Positions 45,715-56,785 of a stretch of 64,000 nucleotides of DNA are shown here, in pieces; the stretch's first letter is position 1, and each line of letters starts with the position of its first letter. The position numbers were made by a program, and so were the translations under genes. Below the pieces are notes generated by a model that did no database searches, was not told the DNA's origin, and saw only the letters and a program-made list of their open reading frames with translations. The stretch lies in contig CANLRB010000010.1 of assembly GCA_947493455.1 (NCBI GenBank), positions 96,345 to 160,344 on the forward strand, in the 5' to 3' direction. The DNA is from an uncultured Pseudoalteromonas sp. GTDB lineage: Bacteria; Pseudomonadota; Gammaproteobacteria; Enterobacterales; Alteromonadaceae.

Positions 45715-47601
45715 ATGACATTTAAATATCAATCATTAATCGCATTAGGGTTAGTGTTTTTTGGGCATACAGTGAATGCTCAAGATAAGTTACACCAAGA
45801 TTTTTTAGCTGCTGAAAAAGTGGCTAAAAAGGGCCGTGTGACCCCCTATAAAAAATCATTTAAAACACTAGAACACCCCTTAAAACCTTATGTTGAACTT
45901 GCGTTTTTAGAGCGCAATACTACTTCTAAATATCAGGTTGAGATCGCCAACTTTCTACAAATCTATGAAGGTACTCCGCTGGAATGGCCGCTGCGTAAAA
46001 AATGGTTATACGCATTGAAAAAAAGAGGCAAAAAAGCTGAGTTTATTAATGCCTATAAATCAACGAGTGACGCGAAACTAAGTTGTACATACCTGGCTTA
46101 TCAATTGCAACTCGGTGCACCCAGTGAAGCAATTTATAAACAAGTAGACGATTTGTGGACTGTTGGAAAGTCACAACCTAAAGAGTGTAATTGGGTATTT
46201 AAAAAGTGGCGTGACAGCGGCCATTTAACCGATGAGCTTATTTGGCAACGAGTGACATTAGCTGCGCAAAAAGGAAATACGTCGTTACTGCCTTATTTGA
46301 AAACACTATTGCCAAAGAATGAGCGCTACCTTGCTGATTTGTATAAAACCATGCGCCAAGATCCATCGGCATCTGCCGGTTTGTATCGTTTTAAAAAACG
46401 CACTGAAAAAGAAGGTGAAATAGCGCTTTATGGCGTAAAGCGACTTATTTGGCGTGATCGCGATTTAGCAATTAGAGCGTGGAATAAGCTTGAGAAAATG
46501 TTCGATTACAGCGAACCACAAAAGCAGCAGCTTTATTATACGTTTGCTCTGTCACTTGCTTCTAATAAACATAGCCAAGCAAAGTTCTTTTTGAATAAGG
46601 TTGCTGACGAATACCACGATTCAAAATTAATGCAGTGGCAGCTATCTAACATGCTTAAAGAACAAGACTGGGCGGGTATTGTGGCTTACTTTACCGGAAA
46701 ACGTCTAGAAAACGGTCATCAATATTGGCTTGCCTATGCTCACAATATGCGTGGTGAAAGCGAAAAAGCACATTTAATGTGGCAAAGTCTCGCGAAAAAG
46801 CGTGATTACTATGGTTTTTTGGCAGCAGCCAGATTAGATAAACCTGTATCCTTGCAGCATCAATCGAGCGAGACCAACCAAGTAGAGATAGATAAAGTAT
46901 CGCAATCCCCGGGTTATAAACGGGCAGTTGCCTTATTTGAATTAGGTCGTTTAACGCAAGCGCGCCGAGAGTGGAATGCGTTGATGAAAGGCTCTACTAA
47001 AAAAGAGAAGCTTGCCGCAGCAAGTTTAGCTGCGTCGATGGGGTGGCACGACAGCGTTATTATTGTGATGGCGCAATTGAAACTCTATCACATGCTCGAT
47101 CTAAGGTTTCCGCAGCCACATGCAGAGCTTTTCGAAAAATACAGTAAACGCCATGATGTCGATGTTAACTGGAGTTATGCAATTGCGCGCCGCGAAAGTT
47201 CTTTTGCAAGCGATGCCCATTCAAGTGCAGGTGCAATTGGCCTGATGCAATTACTGCCGAGTACGGCGCGTTATATGAATAAGGCACGCGTGTCGCGCTC
47301 GCAGCTCAAACAACCTAAAATTAATGTTCGGTTAGGAACTAAGTACTTAAACTACTTAAAAGATAAAAGCGACGGTAATGAGGTGATTGCGACTGCCTCT
47401 TATAATGCGGGTTACCACAAAGTAAAACGTTGGTTACCTAAAGAAGGGGTTGATTTTGACTTGTGGGTCGAAGCAATTCCATACCGAGAAACACGCAACT
47501 ATGTGAAAAACGTGTTTGCCTACAGGCAAGTTTATCAAACGCGTATGGGGAGTGATGAAAACTTGTTTGATGAACTAGTTGAATTACAAATAAAACGCTA
47601 A
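45715..47601 (+). CDS. slt: Soluble lytic murein transglycosylase Slt
   Basis: Slt cleaves peptidoglycan glycan strands in the periplasm to 1,6-anhydro products. A signal peptide covers about 1-22 (ending HTVNA). A long superhelical alpha domain follows, then the C-terminal SLT domain (about 485-600) with the catalytic Glu in ARRESSFASDAHSSAGAIGLMQ and later ATASYNAGYHKVKRW. Length is 628 residues (E. coli Slt70 645). It stands alone, reading toward pepQ. Confidence 0.93.
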   Translation: MTFKYQSLIALGLVFFGHTVNAQDKLHQDFLAAEKVAKKGRVTPYKKSFKTLEHPLKPYVELAFLERNTTSKYQVEIANFLQIYEGTPLEWPLRKKWLYALKKRGKKAEFINAYKSTSDAKLSCTYLAYQLQLGAPSEAIYKQVDDLWTVGKSQPKECNWVFKKWRDSGHLTDELIWQRVTLAAQKGNTSLLPYLKTLLPKNERYLADLYKTMRQDPSASAGLYRFKKRTEKEGEIALYGVKRLIWRDRDLAIRAWNKLEKMFDYSEPQKQQLYYTFALSLASNKHSQAKFFLNKVADEYHDSKLMQWQLSNMLKEQDWAGIVAYFTGKRLENGHQYWLAYAHNMRGESEKAHLMWQSLAKKRDYYGFLAAARLDKPVSLQHQSSETNQVEIDKVSQSPGYKRAVALFELGRLTQARREWNALMKGSTKKEKLAAASLAASMGWHDSVIIVMAQLKLYHMLDLRFPQPHAELFEKYSKRHDVDVNWSYAIARRESSFASDAHSSAGAIGLMQLLPSTARYMNKARVSRSQLKQPKINVRLGTKYLNYLKDKSDGNEVIATASYNAGYHKVKRWLPKEGVDFDLWVEAIPYRETRNYVKNVFAYRQVYQTRMGSDENLFDELVELQIKR

Positions 47602-47625
47602 CGAGGGCTAAAATAGCGAGATATG

Positions 47626-47650
47626 CATTGTAAGTTCGTCGCTTACAATG
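47626..47650. repeat. Perfect 9-bp inverted repeat between slt and pepQ
   Basis: CATTGTAAG-TTCGTCG-CTTACAATG. It has no following T-run, so it is not a standard terminator. It lies 64 bp before the pepQ start and could be an operator or an RNA hairpin. Confidence 0.55.
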
Positions 47651-47698
47651 TTCCTCTTGGCGTAAATATTGTATGGTACACTGAATTAAATATTCTAA

Positions 47699-49036
<1,338 letters not shown>

Positions 49037-49062
49037 GGTTACAACAAGGTGATATGATACGA

Positions 49063-49086
49063 GGGAGCTATAAGGCTCCCTTTTTT
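49063..49086 (+). terminator. Terminator after pepQ
   Basis: GGGAGC-TATAAG-GCTCCC followed by six T. The last T directly precedes the ATG of yigZ at 49087. Confidence 0.82.
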
Positions 49087-49716
49087 ATGACAAAATCTAT
49101 GACGCAAGAATACCAATATCCAGCACAGCGCATCTTATATCGCGAAGAAATTAAAAAAAGTGCATTTATCGTTCATATTGCACACACACCTACTGTGCAA
49201 GATGCAAAAGAGTTCATAAAACAAGTCGGTAGTGAGTACCCAGATGCGCGCCATAATTGTTGGGCGCATGTTGCTGGTGAACCCGGAGGGTCGCATGTTC
49301 TCGGGTTTTCCGATGATGGCGAGCCAAATGGTACAGCAGGAAAACCTATGCTGAATGTATTGGTAGGGTCGGGGTTGGGTGAAATTACCGCTGTGATCAC
49401 ACGCTACTTTGGCGGGATTAAATTAGGCACAGGTGGGCTTGTGCGTGCCTATGGTGGTAGCTTAAATAATGCGTTGGCAAATTTGGAATTAAAACAACGC
49501 GTACCCTCTGTTTTACTCGTAGGTACATCCTCTTACGCCCTACAAGGGGTTATAGAGCAAAGTTTACAAACTAATTATGTCACTATGGTTGTCGACAAAA
49601 CATTTACCAGCGATATTGCGTGGCACATTGAAATAGACGCGCGTCAGGCACAACAGGCAATAAAAGATATTTATGAAATATCACACGGTGCAGTTGTGTT
49701 AAAAGTGAAACAGTAA
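49087..49716 (+). CDS. yigZ: YigZ / IMPACT family protein
   Basis: YigZ belongs to the IMPACT family; its role in bacteria is unclear. Family motifs: AHTPTVQDAKEFIKQV, DARHNCWAHVAG, FSDDGEPNGTAGKPML and RYFGGIKLGTGGLVRAYG. The longer frame starts at 49054 but would cover the terminator hairpin, so the ATG at 49087 (209 residues) or the one at 49099 is the real start. It sits between pepQ and trkH as in E. coli. Confidence 0.92.
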   Translation: MTKSMTQEYQYPAQRILYREEIKKSAFIVHIAHTPTVQDAKEFIKQVGSEYPDARHNCWAHVAGEPGGSHVLGFSDDGEPNGTAGKPMLNVLVGSGLGEITAVITRYFGGIKLGTGGLVRAYGGSLNNALANLELKQRVPSVLLVGTSSYALQGVIEQSLQTNYVTMVVDKTFTSDIAWHIEIDARQAQQAIKDIYEISHGAVVLKVKQ

Positions 49717-49751
49717 GAGAATAACAAAACTTAAAATAAGCTAATTTCGCT

Positions 49752-51203
49752 ATGCAATATAGAACGATAATAAAAATACTCGGTCAGCTGGTGGCACTTT
49801 TTAGTATCACTATGATCCCACCGGCGATTGTATCTTTGATTTACAAAGATGGGGGGGGGGTGCCGTTTGTACTCGCTTTTGTATTTAGTATCGTTATTGG
49901 TTTATTAGCTTACTATCCAAACCGTAAACAAAAAGGCGATCTGAAGGCGCGCGAAGGCTTTTTGATTGTTGTTTTATTTTGGTTGGTACTGGGCGCGTTT
50001 GGTTCGTTGCCACTGATTTTCTTAGAAGAACCCAACTTATCGCTGGCTGATTCAATTTTTGAATCGTTTTCCGGTTTAACGACAACTGGGGCGACCGTTT
50101 TAACAGGGATTGAATATTTACCAAAAGCAGTGTTGTTCTATCGTCAGCAGTTGCAGTGGTTAGGTGGAATGGGGATCATCGTTTTAGCCGTTGCTGTTTT
50201 ACCTATGCTCGGTGTTGGTGGAATGCAGCTATATCGTGCAGAAACGCCTGGACCTGTCAAAGATTCGAAAATGACTCCTCGTATCGCTGATACGGCAAAG
50301 CACCTTTGGTACATTTATGTATCGCTTACAGCGATGTGTAGCGCTGCCTATTGGACCGCAGGAATGAGCTGGTTTGATGCGATATGCCATGCCTTTTCTA
50401 CGATAGCGATCGGTGGTTTCTCAACGTATGATGCGTCAATTGGCCACTTTAATAGCCCATTGATTAACTTGATTTGCGTGGTGTTTCTATTAATCGCGGC
50501 GGTCAACTTTTCTCTGCACTACGCCGCTGTCGCCAATCGTAACTTAAGGGTATATTGGCGAGATCCTGAGTTGAAAGTGTTCTTGTTTATCCAAGCTTGT
50601 TTAGTGATGCTGTGTTTTGTCGTGCTCACGACGGCAAATGTTTATGATTCGCCTGATAAAACACTCGATCAATCATTGTTCCAAGCAGTATCCATTAGTA
50701 CAACAGCAGGGTTTGCTACTGATAGCTTTTCATCTTGGCCGCTGTTTTTACCTATTCTGTTAATATTCTCAAGCTTTATTGGTGGTTGTGCTGGCTCAAC
50801 GGGTGGTGGTATGAAAGTTGTTCGCGTTTTTTTACTTTACTTGCAAGGTATACGCGAGCTAAACCGACTTGTGCATCCTCGGGCGATATTTTCAATTAAA
50901 TTAGGCCGCAAAGCGCTGCCTGATAAAGTTGTCGAAGCTGTCTGGGGGTTTTTCTCAGCATATGCCCTAGTGTTTGTGATTATCATGTTATGTTTACTTG
51001 CAACGGGCATGGATAATATTACCGCATTCTCCGCAACGGCTGCATGTTTAAACAACTTAGGCCCTGGACTTGGTGATGTTGCCTCGCATTTTGGTGATAT
51101 AACAGATACAGCTAAATGGATACTCACATTAGCCATGGTATTTGGTCGCTTGGAAATATTTACCTTATTGGTGCTCTTCACCCCCACATTCTGGCGTGGA
51201 TAA
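49752..51203 (+). CDS. trkH: Trk potassium uptake protein TrkH
   Basis: TrkH is the membrane channel part of the Trk potassium system, working with TrkA. It has about 10-12 hydrophobic segments and pore-loop like stretches (SGLTTTGATVLTGIEYLPKAVLFYRQQLQWLGGMGI, STIAIGGFSTYDASIG, STTAGFATDSFS). Length is 483 residues, as in E. coli. The gene has a run of ten G at 49851-49860 coding DGGGV. trkA lies only 1.3 kb away on the opposite strand. Confidence 0.95.
   Translation: MQYRTIIKILGQLVALFSITMIPPAIVSLIYKDGGGVPFVLAFVFSIVIGLLAYYPNRKQKGDLKAREGFLIVVLFWLVLGAFGSLPLIFLEEPNLSLADSIFESFSGLTTTGATVLTGIEYLPKAVLFYRQQLQWLGGMGIIVLAVAVLPMLGVGGMQLYRAETPGPVKDSKMTPRIADTAKHLWYIYVSLTAMCSAAYWTAGMSWFDAICHAFSTIAIGGFSTYDASIGHFNSPLINLICVVFLLIAAVNFSLHYAAVANRNLRVYWRDPELKVFLFIQACLVMLCFVVLTTANVYDSPDKTLDQSLFQAVSISTTAGFATDSFSSWPLFLPILLIFSSFIGGCAGSTGGGMKVVRVFLLYLQGIRELNRLVHPRAIFSIKLGRKALPDKVVEAVWGFFSAYALVFVIIMLCLLATGMDNITAFSATAACLNNLGPGLGDVASHFGDITDTAKWILTLAMVFGRLEIFTLLVLFTPTFWRG
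49851..49860 (+). repeat. G10 homopolymer in the 5' part of trkH
   Basis: Ten G in a row, in frame, codons 34-37 of trkH. Long G tracts can slip, so this could switch the gene off by frameshift; it is also a typical place for sequencing error. Confidence 0.8.
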
Positions 51204-51729
51204 GGCTCGTCTTGAGGCTTGCGAGTGCGCTCAGCAAGACTAGAGCCGAATGTGAGCCTTTGGATGGGCGAACCGGAATATCGCGTCAGGATGACTTAGT
51301 ATGTAGGTAGTCGAATCTAGATTTAACGAAGTTTTCCTAGGTGCGAACGCTTTTCAGGGAAGAAAAGCCGGAATATCGTGTCAGATGAGAAGTAACCGAA
51401 GCGAAGCTTCGCAGTGCTTCGAAATGAGGTCAGGATGACCGATGTTATATAGCTTCATGGACGAATTCGTTTGTACTGAGTTAATAAAGTTCTTGGCCGA
51501 CAAAAATATCGGGAATACTTTTGAACAGCGGAGATGGCTCGAAGGGCGAATGGCAGGATGCTTGAAGTCATCGAAGTTTACGCCACTCTTTTAACTTTTA
51601 TTTTGAACCCCTCGTAAATAGCTATAATCAAATTTTAGAACTCGTTATGAAATAGACATTAACCCTTTGACGAACCGTTGCATAAAACGCTATAAATAAA
51701 AGTATCGTGATTAAGGATGTTCGATACAC
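51204..51729. repeat. Repeat-rich intergenic region after trkH
   Basis: About 525 bp without a gene. CCGGAATATCG.GTCAG occurs at about 51273-51290 and 51369-51384, and GTCAGGATGAC at 51285-51295 and 51429-51439. GCGAAGCTTCGC (51401-51412) is a perfect 12-bp palindrome; GTCTTG/CAAGAC (51209-51240) forms a larger inverted repeat. It may be a dispersed repeat of the genus. The 3' end should hold the promoter of the gene at 51730. Confidence 0.55.
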
Positions 51730-52464
51730 TTGTACCTACGTTCAGTTAAAATAGCTCTAATTCTACTGTTTGTTTACTCTCATAGTGTAATGAGTGCACA
51801 AACAAAGTCGCTGACAGCCGCGATTGGTGAAGGATATAAAGATGGCTTACATGCTAAGTATTTACGCTACATAGCTAAACAGCTAGAAACAGAAATCGAG
51901 CTGATACGCATGCCGTATACTCGGCGGGTGAAAGAATTACAAAAAGGTTCTCTTGATATAATGGTGGGTTTGCAATGTAACCATGCCCAATACCGAGGTG
52001 TAATTAATATTTCGCCACCTTATGAGTCGTTAAGTTATGCGATATATGTGCAAAGCGGAACTCGCTATCAATTGCGCCAATATGATAATCTAAAAGGCAA
52101 GATTGTCGGGGTTAATCAAAGCGGCGCATTTAATCCAAAGTTTGATCTTGATGATGATATTTCAAAGGTGCGAGCGCTTAATTTGACGCAAAAAATTGAG
52201 ATGCTTCAACATGGCTATATTGACGCATTTGTTCACCTTGAACAGGCGACAAATCAAAAGTTAACAAGGTTAGCGCTTGCCAAAAAAATTGTTAAAAGTG
52301 CATATCAAAGTGCCTATCAAAACCAATATTGCATCGCGATTTCAGATAAATCACCTTTGATAGCCGAGCAGCAAGCATTATCTGATATTGTGAGGCACGG
52401 CATACAACAAGGTCACTTTCAGCAAATTAGGCAACAGCACTATGACCAATTGGCAGTGCAATGA
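51730..52464 (+). CDS. Periplasmic solute-binding-like protein (SBP_bac_3 type)
   Basis: This 244-residue protein has a signal peptide (about 1-23, ending MSA). It shows the class 3 solute-binding layout: an N-terminal strand with SLTAAIGEGYKDG, then MPYTRRVKELQKGSLDIMVG, then DNLKGKIVGVNQSG, and YIDAFVHLEQAT. It is close to the amino-acid-binding-like family often called 'transporter substrate-binding domain-containing protein'. No permease or kinase is nearby, so it could be a stand-alone sensor or binding protein. The start is TTG; the only early ATG would remove most of the signal peptide. Confidence 0.75.
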   Translation: MYLRSVKIALILLFVYSHSVMSAQTKSLTAAIGEGYKDGLHAKYLRYIAKQLETEIELIRMPYTRRVKELQKGSLDIMVGLQCNHAQYRGVINISPPYESLSYAIYVQSGTRYQLRQYDNLKGKIVGVNQSGAFNPKFDLDDDISKVRALNLTQKIEMLQHGYIDAFVHLEQATNQKLTRLALAKKIVKSAYQSAYQNQYCIAISDKSPLIAEQQALSDIVRHGIQQGHFQQIRQQHYDQLAVQ

Positions 52465-52489
52465 TGACGCGGTCTATGCCTATTTTTTA

Positions 52490-53866
52490 TCACAAAAATA
52501 TCGCACTAACTTGGAATAACTTCTCGACCACGTGAATTTGCTTTTTATCGATTAAAAACATAATAACATGGTCGCCAGATTGAATGATGGTGCTGTCATG
52601 TGCAATGACTACGTCGTCGTTGCGAACGATCGCACCAATCGTCGTACCAGCTGGGAGCTTAATATCCGAAATTGCGCGTCCGACTACTTTCGATGTTGTT
52701 TCATCACCATGAGCAACCGCTTCAATAGCTTCTGCAGCACCTTTACGCAATGAATAAACGTTGACGATATCACCACGTCTAACATGAGTGAGTAGGGCTG
52801 ATATCGTTGCCTGTTGTGGTGAAATTGCAATATCTATTTCACCACCTTGCACGAGATCAACATAGGCACCACGTTGAATTAGTACCATGGTTTTTTGTGC
52901 GCCCATTCGTTTTGCTAACATGGCCGACATAATATTCGCTTCGTCGTCATTAGTTACCGCAATAAACACGTCAACTTGTTCTATGTGCTCTTCAGACAAT
53001 AACTCTTGATCCGAGGCATCACCACAAAATACAACTGTTTTATCGAGCGCGCCCGATAAATACTCAGCGCGCTGTGGGTTGCGTTCAATGAGTTTTACAC
53101 TGTGACTGCGCTCCAATGTACGTGCTAGGCCTGCGCCAATGTTACCACCACCAACGATCATAATTTTGCGATAAGAACGTTCAAGTTTTTGGAGTTCACT
53201 CATTACGGCCCGAATGTGTTTCGTGGCTGCGACAAAAAATATTTCATCATCAGCCTCAATGACAGTGGTGCCAAGTGGTTTTATTGGGCGGCCTTTACGG
53301 TAAATTGCCGCAACGCGTGTTTCCACGTTAGGAATATGTTCTTTGAGTGCTGATAAGGCATAGCCCACTAATAAGCCGCCATAATAAGCTTTTACCGCTA
53401 CCAGTGATAATTTACCTTGTGCAAATTGCAGTACTTGCAAAGCGCCAGGGTAATCAATTAGGCGTCGAATATAGCGCGTTACAAGTTGCTCTGGGGCAAT
53501 GTAGTGATCGACCGGTAAATCATGGTTATGAAAGAGTTGTTCTTTATGTTTTAAATATTGCTCAGAACGGATCCGAGCAATCTTGGTGGGTGTATTAAAA
53601 ATACTGTAAGCGATTTGACAGGCAATCATATTGACTTCGTCGGAACTGGTTACCGCAATAATCATATCTGCATCTTCTGCACCCGCTTGGCGCAGTATTT
53701 CAGGGTGAGCACTATGCCCAGTTACAACTTGCAAGTCATATTTATCTTGCAGCATACGTAACTTTTCACTGTTTATATCAATTACAGTGATTTCGTTTTT
53801 CTCACCAACTAAATTTTCCGCTAAGGTACCACCGACTTGACCGGCACCTAAAATGATTATTTTCAT
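52490..53866 (-). CDS. trkA: Trk potassium uptake regulator TrkA
   Basis: TrkA is the cytoplasmic NAD-binding regulator of TrkH. It has two RCK modules: the first Rossmann loop is [15 protein letters not shown] (residues 4-18) and the second is [17 protein letters not shown] (about 235). Each is followed by a TrkA_C domain. Length is 458 residues, as in E. coli. It is the last gene of def-fmt-rsmB-trkA. Confidence 0.97.
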   Translation of the reverse strand: MKIIILGAGQVGGTLAENLVGEKNEITVIDINSEKLRMLQDKYDLQVVTGHSAHPEILRQAGAEDADMIIAVTSSDEVNMIACQIAYSIFNTPTKIARIRSEQYLKHKEQLFHNHDLPVDHYIAPEQLVTRYIRRLIDYPGALQVLQFAQGKLSLVAVKAYYGGLLVGYALSALKEHIPNVETRVAAIYRKGRPIKPLGTTVIEADDEIFFVAATKHIRAVMSELQKLERSYRKIMIVGGGNIGAGLARTLERSHSVKLIERNPQRAEYLSGALDKTVVFCGDASDQELLSEEHIEQVDVFIAVTNDDEANIMSAMLAKRMGAQKTMVLIQRGAYVDLVQGGEIDIAISPQQATISALLTHVRRGDIVNVYSLRKGAAEAIEAVAHGDETTSKVVGRAISDIKLPAGTTIGAIVRNDDVVIAHDSTIIQSGDHVIMFLIDKKQIHVVEKLFQVSAIFL

Positions 53867-53887
53867 AGTCTTTTCGCTTACGAGGTA

Positions 53888-55183
53888 TTACACCATCTTG
53901 TTATTTTTTTCTATCTTCGCGTAGAAAAAGCCATCGTGTGTTTCAGGGAGTAATTGCCAACCTGGATTGTCTAGCGTGTCCAATTCATTGAGAGGCACGT
54001 GCAATGCATCCGAATGATTAGCTAAAAACTGTTTCACTTGCTTTGTATTTTCTTCCGGTAATACAGAGCACGTTGCGTAAACGAGTGTGCCGCCGGGTTT
54101 TAATAAAAGCCAAATTTGTTCTAAAATCGACTTTTGCAAGCTTACAAGTTGCTCTATATCTGAAGCTCTACGTAACCATTTTATATCGGGGTGACGGCGT
54201 ATTACACCGGTTGCTGAACAAGGTACGTCGAGCAAGATGCGATCAAACTGTTTGCCGTCCCACCATGCCTTTGTATCGCTTGCATCGGCACATTGTAATT
54301 TTGCCTTTAAGCCAATACGGGTTAAATTTTCAGTCACACGTGATAAACGATCTTCGTCATGATCAAGTGCTGTCACCTGGCAGTTGGCAAGTTCCAGTAT
54401 ATGGCATGTTTTACCGCCAGGAGCGGCGCAGGCGTCAAGTATATATTCTGAGTCTTGCGCATCAAGCAAGCGTGCAGCAAGCTGGGCAGCGCCATCTTGC
54501 ACTGAGCTATGACCCTGTTTAAAGCCGGGTAAATTGTATACGTCGGTTGCTTTTTGCAGTAGCAAGGCATCATCAAATCCAGCGACACGCTGTGCTTCAA
54601 TTCGTTCGCGAGCTAATAATTTAATGTATTGTTTTGGTGTACTATGCTGTGCATTGACCCTAATCCACATTGGCGCTTGTTGTTGGTTAGCCGCAACGAT
54701 GTCTTGCCATTGCTCAGGGTAAGCAGCTTTAATTTTATTTAAAAACCAGCCGGGATGATTATATTTACATGCGTCAATTTGTTGAGCTGCGGTCTCTAGT
54801 TCCGATTGTTGGCGCTGAAAATTGCGCAGTACAGCATTGACCAAGCCTTTTAAGCCGGGTGCTCGCATAGGTTTCAATGCGTTTACGGTTTCAGCTACGG
54901 CTGCGTGGGCCGGAATGCGCATGTGTTGCAGCTGATAAATACCAACATATAACAAGAACTGAAATGGTCGCTGCTTGCCTTTTAGCGGCTTATCGAGCAG
55001 TTTTGAGCAGTAGTTTTCTAAGCTTGGTAAATACCGCAAAACGCCGTAACATAGCTGTTGTAGTAACGGTCGTTCTTTTTCCGGTAATTTGTCCAAATAG
55101 CGCGGCATAACTTGTGATAATGATAGGCCCTTATCGACTACTTGATAAAGTGTCTCTGCGGCATAGGCGCGAACACTACTCAT
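53888..55183 (-). CDS. rsmB: 16S rRNA m5C967 methyltransferase RsmB
   Basis: RsmB methylates C967 of 16S rRNA. An N-terminal NusB-like domain is followed by a SAM methyltransferase domain with [35 protein letters not shown] and the catalytic Cys in [11 protein letters not shown]. The start at the ATG 55181-55183 gives 431 residues (E. coli 429); a GTG 9 bp earlier overlaps the ribosome site. The gene begins before the stop of fmt (8-bp overlap), so the two are probably coupled. Confidence 0.96.
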   Translation of the reverse strand: MSSVRAYAAETLYQVVDKGLSLSQVMPRYLDKLPEKERPLLQQLCYGVLRYLPSLENYCSKLLDKPLKGKQRPFQFLLYVGIYQLQHMRIPAHAAVAETVNALKPMRAPGLKGLVNAVLRNFQRQQSELETAAQQIDACKYNHPGWFLNKIKAAYPEQWQDIVAANQQQAPMWIRVNAQHSTPKQYIKLLARERIEAQRVAGFDDALLLQKATDVYNLPGFKQGHSSVQDGAAQLAARLLDAQDSEYILDACAAPGGKTCHILELANCQVTALDHDEDRLSRVTENLTRIGLKAKLQCADASDTKAWWDGKQFDRILLDVPCSATGVIRRHPDIKWLRRASDIEQLVSLQKSILEQIWLLLKPGGTLVYATCSVLPEENTKQVKQFLANHSDALHVPLNELDTLDNPGWQLLPETHDGFFYAKIEKNNKMV

Positions 55184-56129
55184 TGTGTTCACCCACTAAT
55201 GAACCTACCTCAACCCAATCAGAGCGGCCATTTAAAAAATCTTGCGCTGACATTGCTTTTTTACCTTGCGGTTGTAACAAAGTAATCGCCAGTGAATTTT
55301 CGGCCGTGGCAATGACGATGCCGTTTTTGTCAGCAGCTAAAATTTCACCGGGTTGACCCTGTTTTGTGACAACATGCGCACTATGAATTTTAACTTGGTT
55401 ACCTTGTAAGTATGTAAAGCACATAGGCCAAGGGTTAAAAGCGCGAACGTTACGTTCAATTTGTCTTGCTGCCATGTTCCAATCGATTTGTGCTTCGCTT
55501 TTGCTGAGTTTTTTTGCATAGTTAGCTAGCCCATCATCCTGCGGCGTCGCTTTGGCTGTGCCGTTTGCGATGGCATTAAGCGTATCGCTTAATGCCGTTG
55601 GTCCTAAGTCAGCAAGTTTTGCATAAAGCGAGCTGCTTGTCTCATTTGAGTCGATAGGGCAAGTGACTATGTTAATCATATCTCCCGTATCAAGTCCTTC
55701 ATCCATTTGCATGATGGTTACGCCTGTTTCGTCGTCGCCAGCCCAGATAGAGCGCTGAATAGGTGCGGCTCCACGCCAGCGCGGTAAAATCGAGCCATGA
55801 ACATTGATGCAACCTAATTTTGGTGTATCGAGAACCGATTTTGGTAACAGCAATCCATAGGCAACTACAACCATAATATCCGCATTCAGCGCTGCAAGTT
55901 GTTGTTGGTCTTCCACTTGTTTGAAGGATTCAGGCTGGTAAACCGGCAGGTTGTGTGAAAGTGCAAGCTCTTTAACTTCGCTTGCTTTCAATTTTTTACC
56001 GCGACCAGCTGGGCGATCAGGCTGGCTATAAACAGCGATTACCTCGTGTTCTGAATCAATTAAGGCTTGTAAGTGACGCGCAGCGAAATCTGGCGTACCT
56101 GCAAAAATAATGCGTAACGGATTGCTCAA
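55176..56129 (-). CDS. fmt: Methionyl-tRNA formyltransferase
   Basis: Fmt formylates initiator Met-tRNA with 10-formyl-THF. The N terminus [19 protein letters not shown] and the catalytic [19 protein letters not shown] (Asn-His pair) are intact. The start is probably the TTG at 56127-56129 (MSNPLRIIF, 317 residues; E. coli 315), preceded by GGGAACA; another TTG at 56144 would add five residues. No ATG lies near. It follows def by about 25 bp. Confidence 0.95.
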   Translation of the reverse strand: MSNPLRIIFAGTPDFAARHLQALIDSEHEVIAVYSQPDRPAGRGKKLKASEVKELALSHNLPVYQPESFKQVEDQQQLAALNADIMVVVAYGLLLPKSVLDTPKLGCINVHGSILPRWRGAAPIQRSIWAGDDETGVTIMQMDEGLDTGDMINIVTCPIDSNETSSSLYAKLADLGPTALSDTLNAIANGTAKATPQDDGLANYAKKLSKSEAQIDWNMAARQIERNVRAFNPWPMCFTYLQGNQVKIHSAHVVTKQGQPGEILAADKNGIVIATAENSLAITLLQPQGKKAMSAQDFLNGRSDWVEVGSLVGEHNE

Positions 56130-56153
56130 TGTAACTGTTCCCAATAAATATAA

Positions 56154-56663
56154 TTATGCGCGTGCTGCTAACTTAGCTTCTTTCTCAAGCTTTTTACGAA
56201 TTCGTTGACGCTTTAGTGGCGACAAGTAATCAATGAAGAGCGTACCTTGCAAGTGGTCGAGTTCGTGCTGGATACAAATTGCAAGTAACCCATCTGCATC
56301 AAGTTCAAATTCTTCACCTTTTTCGTTGTGCGCTCTGACTGTGACGGTTTCTGCACGGTCTACTTTTGCATATGAATTTGGAACAGATAGGCAACCTTCT
56401 TCACTGACAGTAGAACCATCTTTTTTAATAATCTCTGGATTGATAAGTACAATTAGGCCATCGCGATCTTCAGACACATCGATTACCACAATGCGTTGAT
56501 GAATATTAACCTGTGTTGCGGCTAAACCTATGCCATTTTCGTCGTACATAGTATCGATCATATTTGCAACGATTTCTCTAATAGAGTCATCTATTTGCGT
56601 AACTTCTGTCGCTTTTGTGCGAAGACGCTCATCAGGAAAGCGTAAAACCTCTAAAATTGCCAT
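56154..56663 (-). CDS. def: Peptide deformylase
   Basis: Def removes the formyl group from new proteins; it is an iron (zinc) enzyme. The three family motifs are GIGLAATQV (about 45-53), EEGCLSVP (metal Cys about 91) and [14 protein letters not shown] (metal His pair). Length is 169 residues, as in E. coli. It is the first gene of def-fmt-rsmB-trkA, divergent from the LysM gene. Confidence 0.98.
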   Translation of the reverse strand: MAILEVLRFPDERLRTKATEVTQIDDSIREIVANMIDTMYDENGIGLAATQVNIHQRIVVIDVSEDRDGLIVLINPEIIKKDGSTVSEEGCLSVPNSYAKVDRAETVTVRAHNEKGEEFELDADGLLAICIQHELDHLQGTLFIDYLSPLKRQRIRKKLEKEAKLAARA

Positions 56664-56785
56664 ATTTACCTTATTTAAGTTGTGCGAAAATCGCCAGACT
56701 ATGTTATGTTTTTATTTTAGCCATTTGTTTTCACCTTTTACAGGTTTAAGTCAATAATAATAAAAAACAGCTCAAGGAAGCTCTT

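Noticed and set aside
54043-54522. Long open frame opposite rsmB (159 codons, + strand)
   Set aside because: It is the antisense of the rsmB methyltransferase domain, has no ribosome site, and its composition is that of a complementary shadow.
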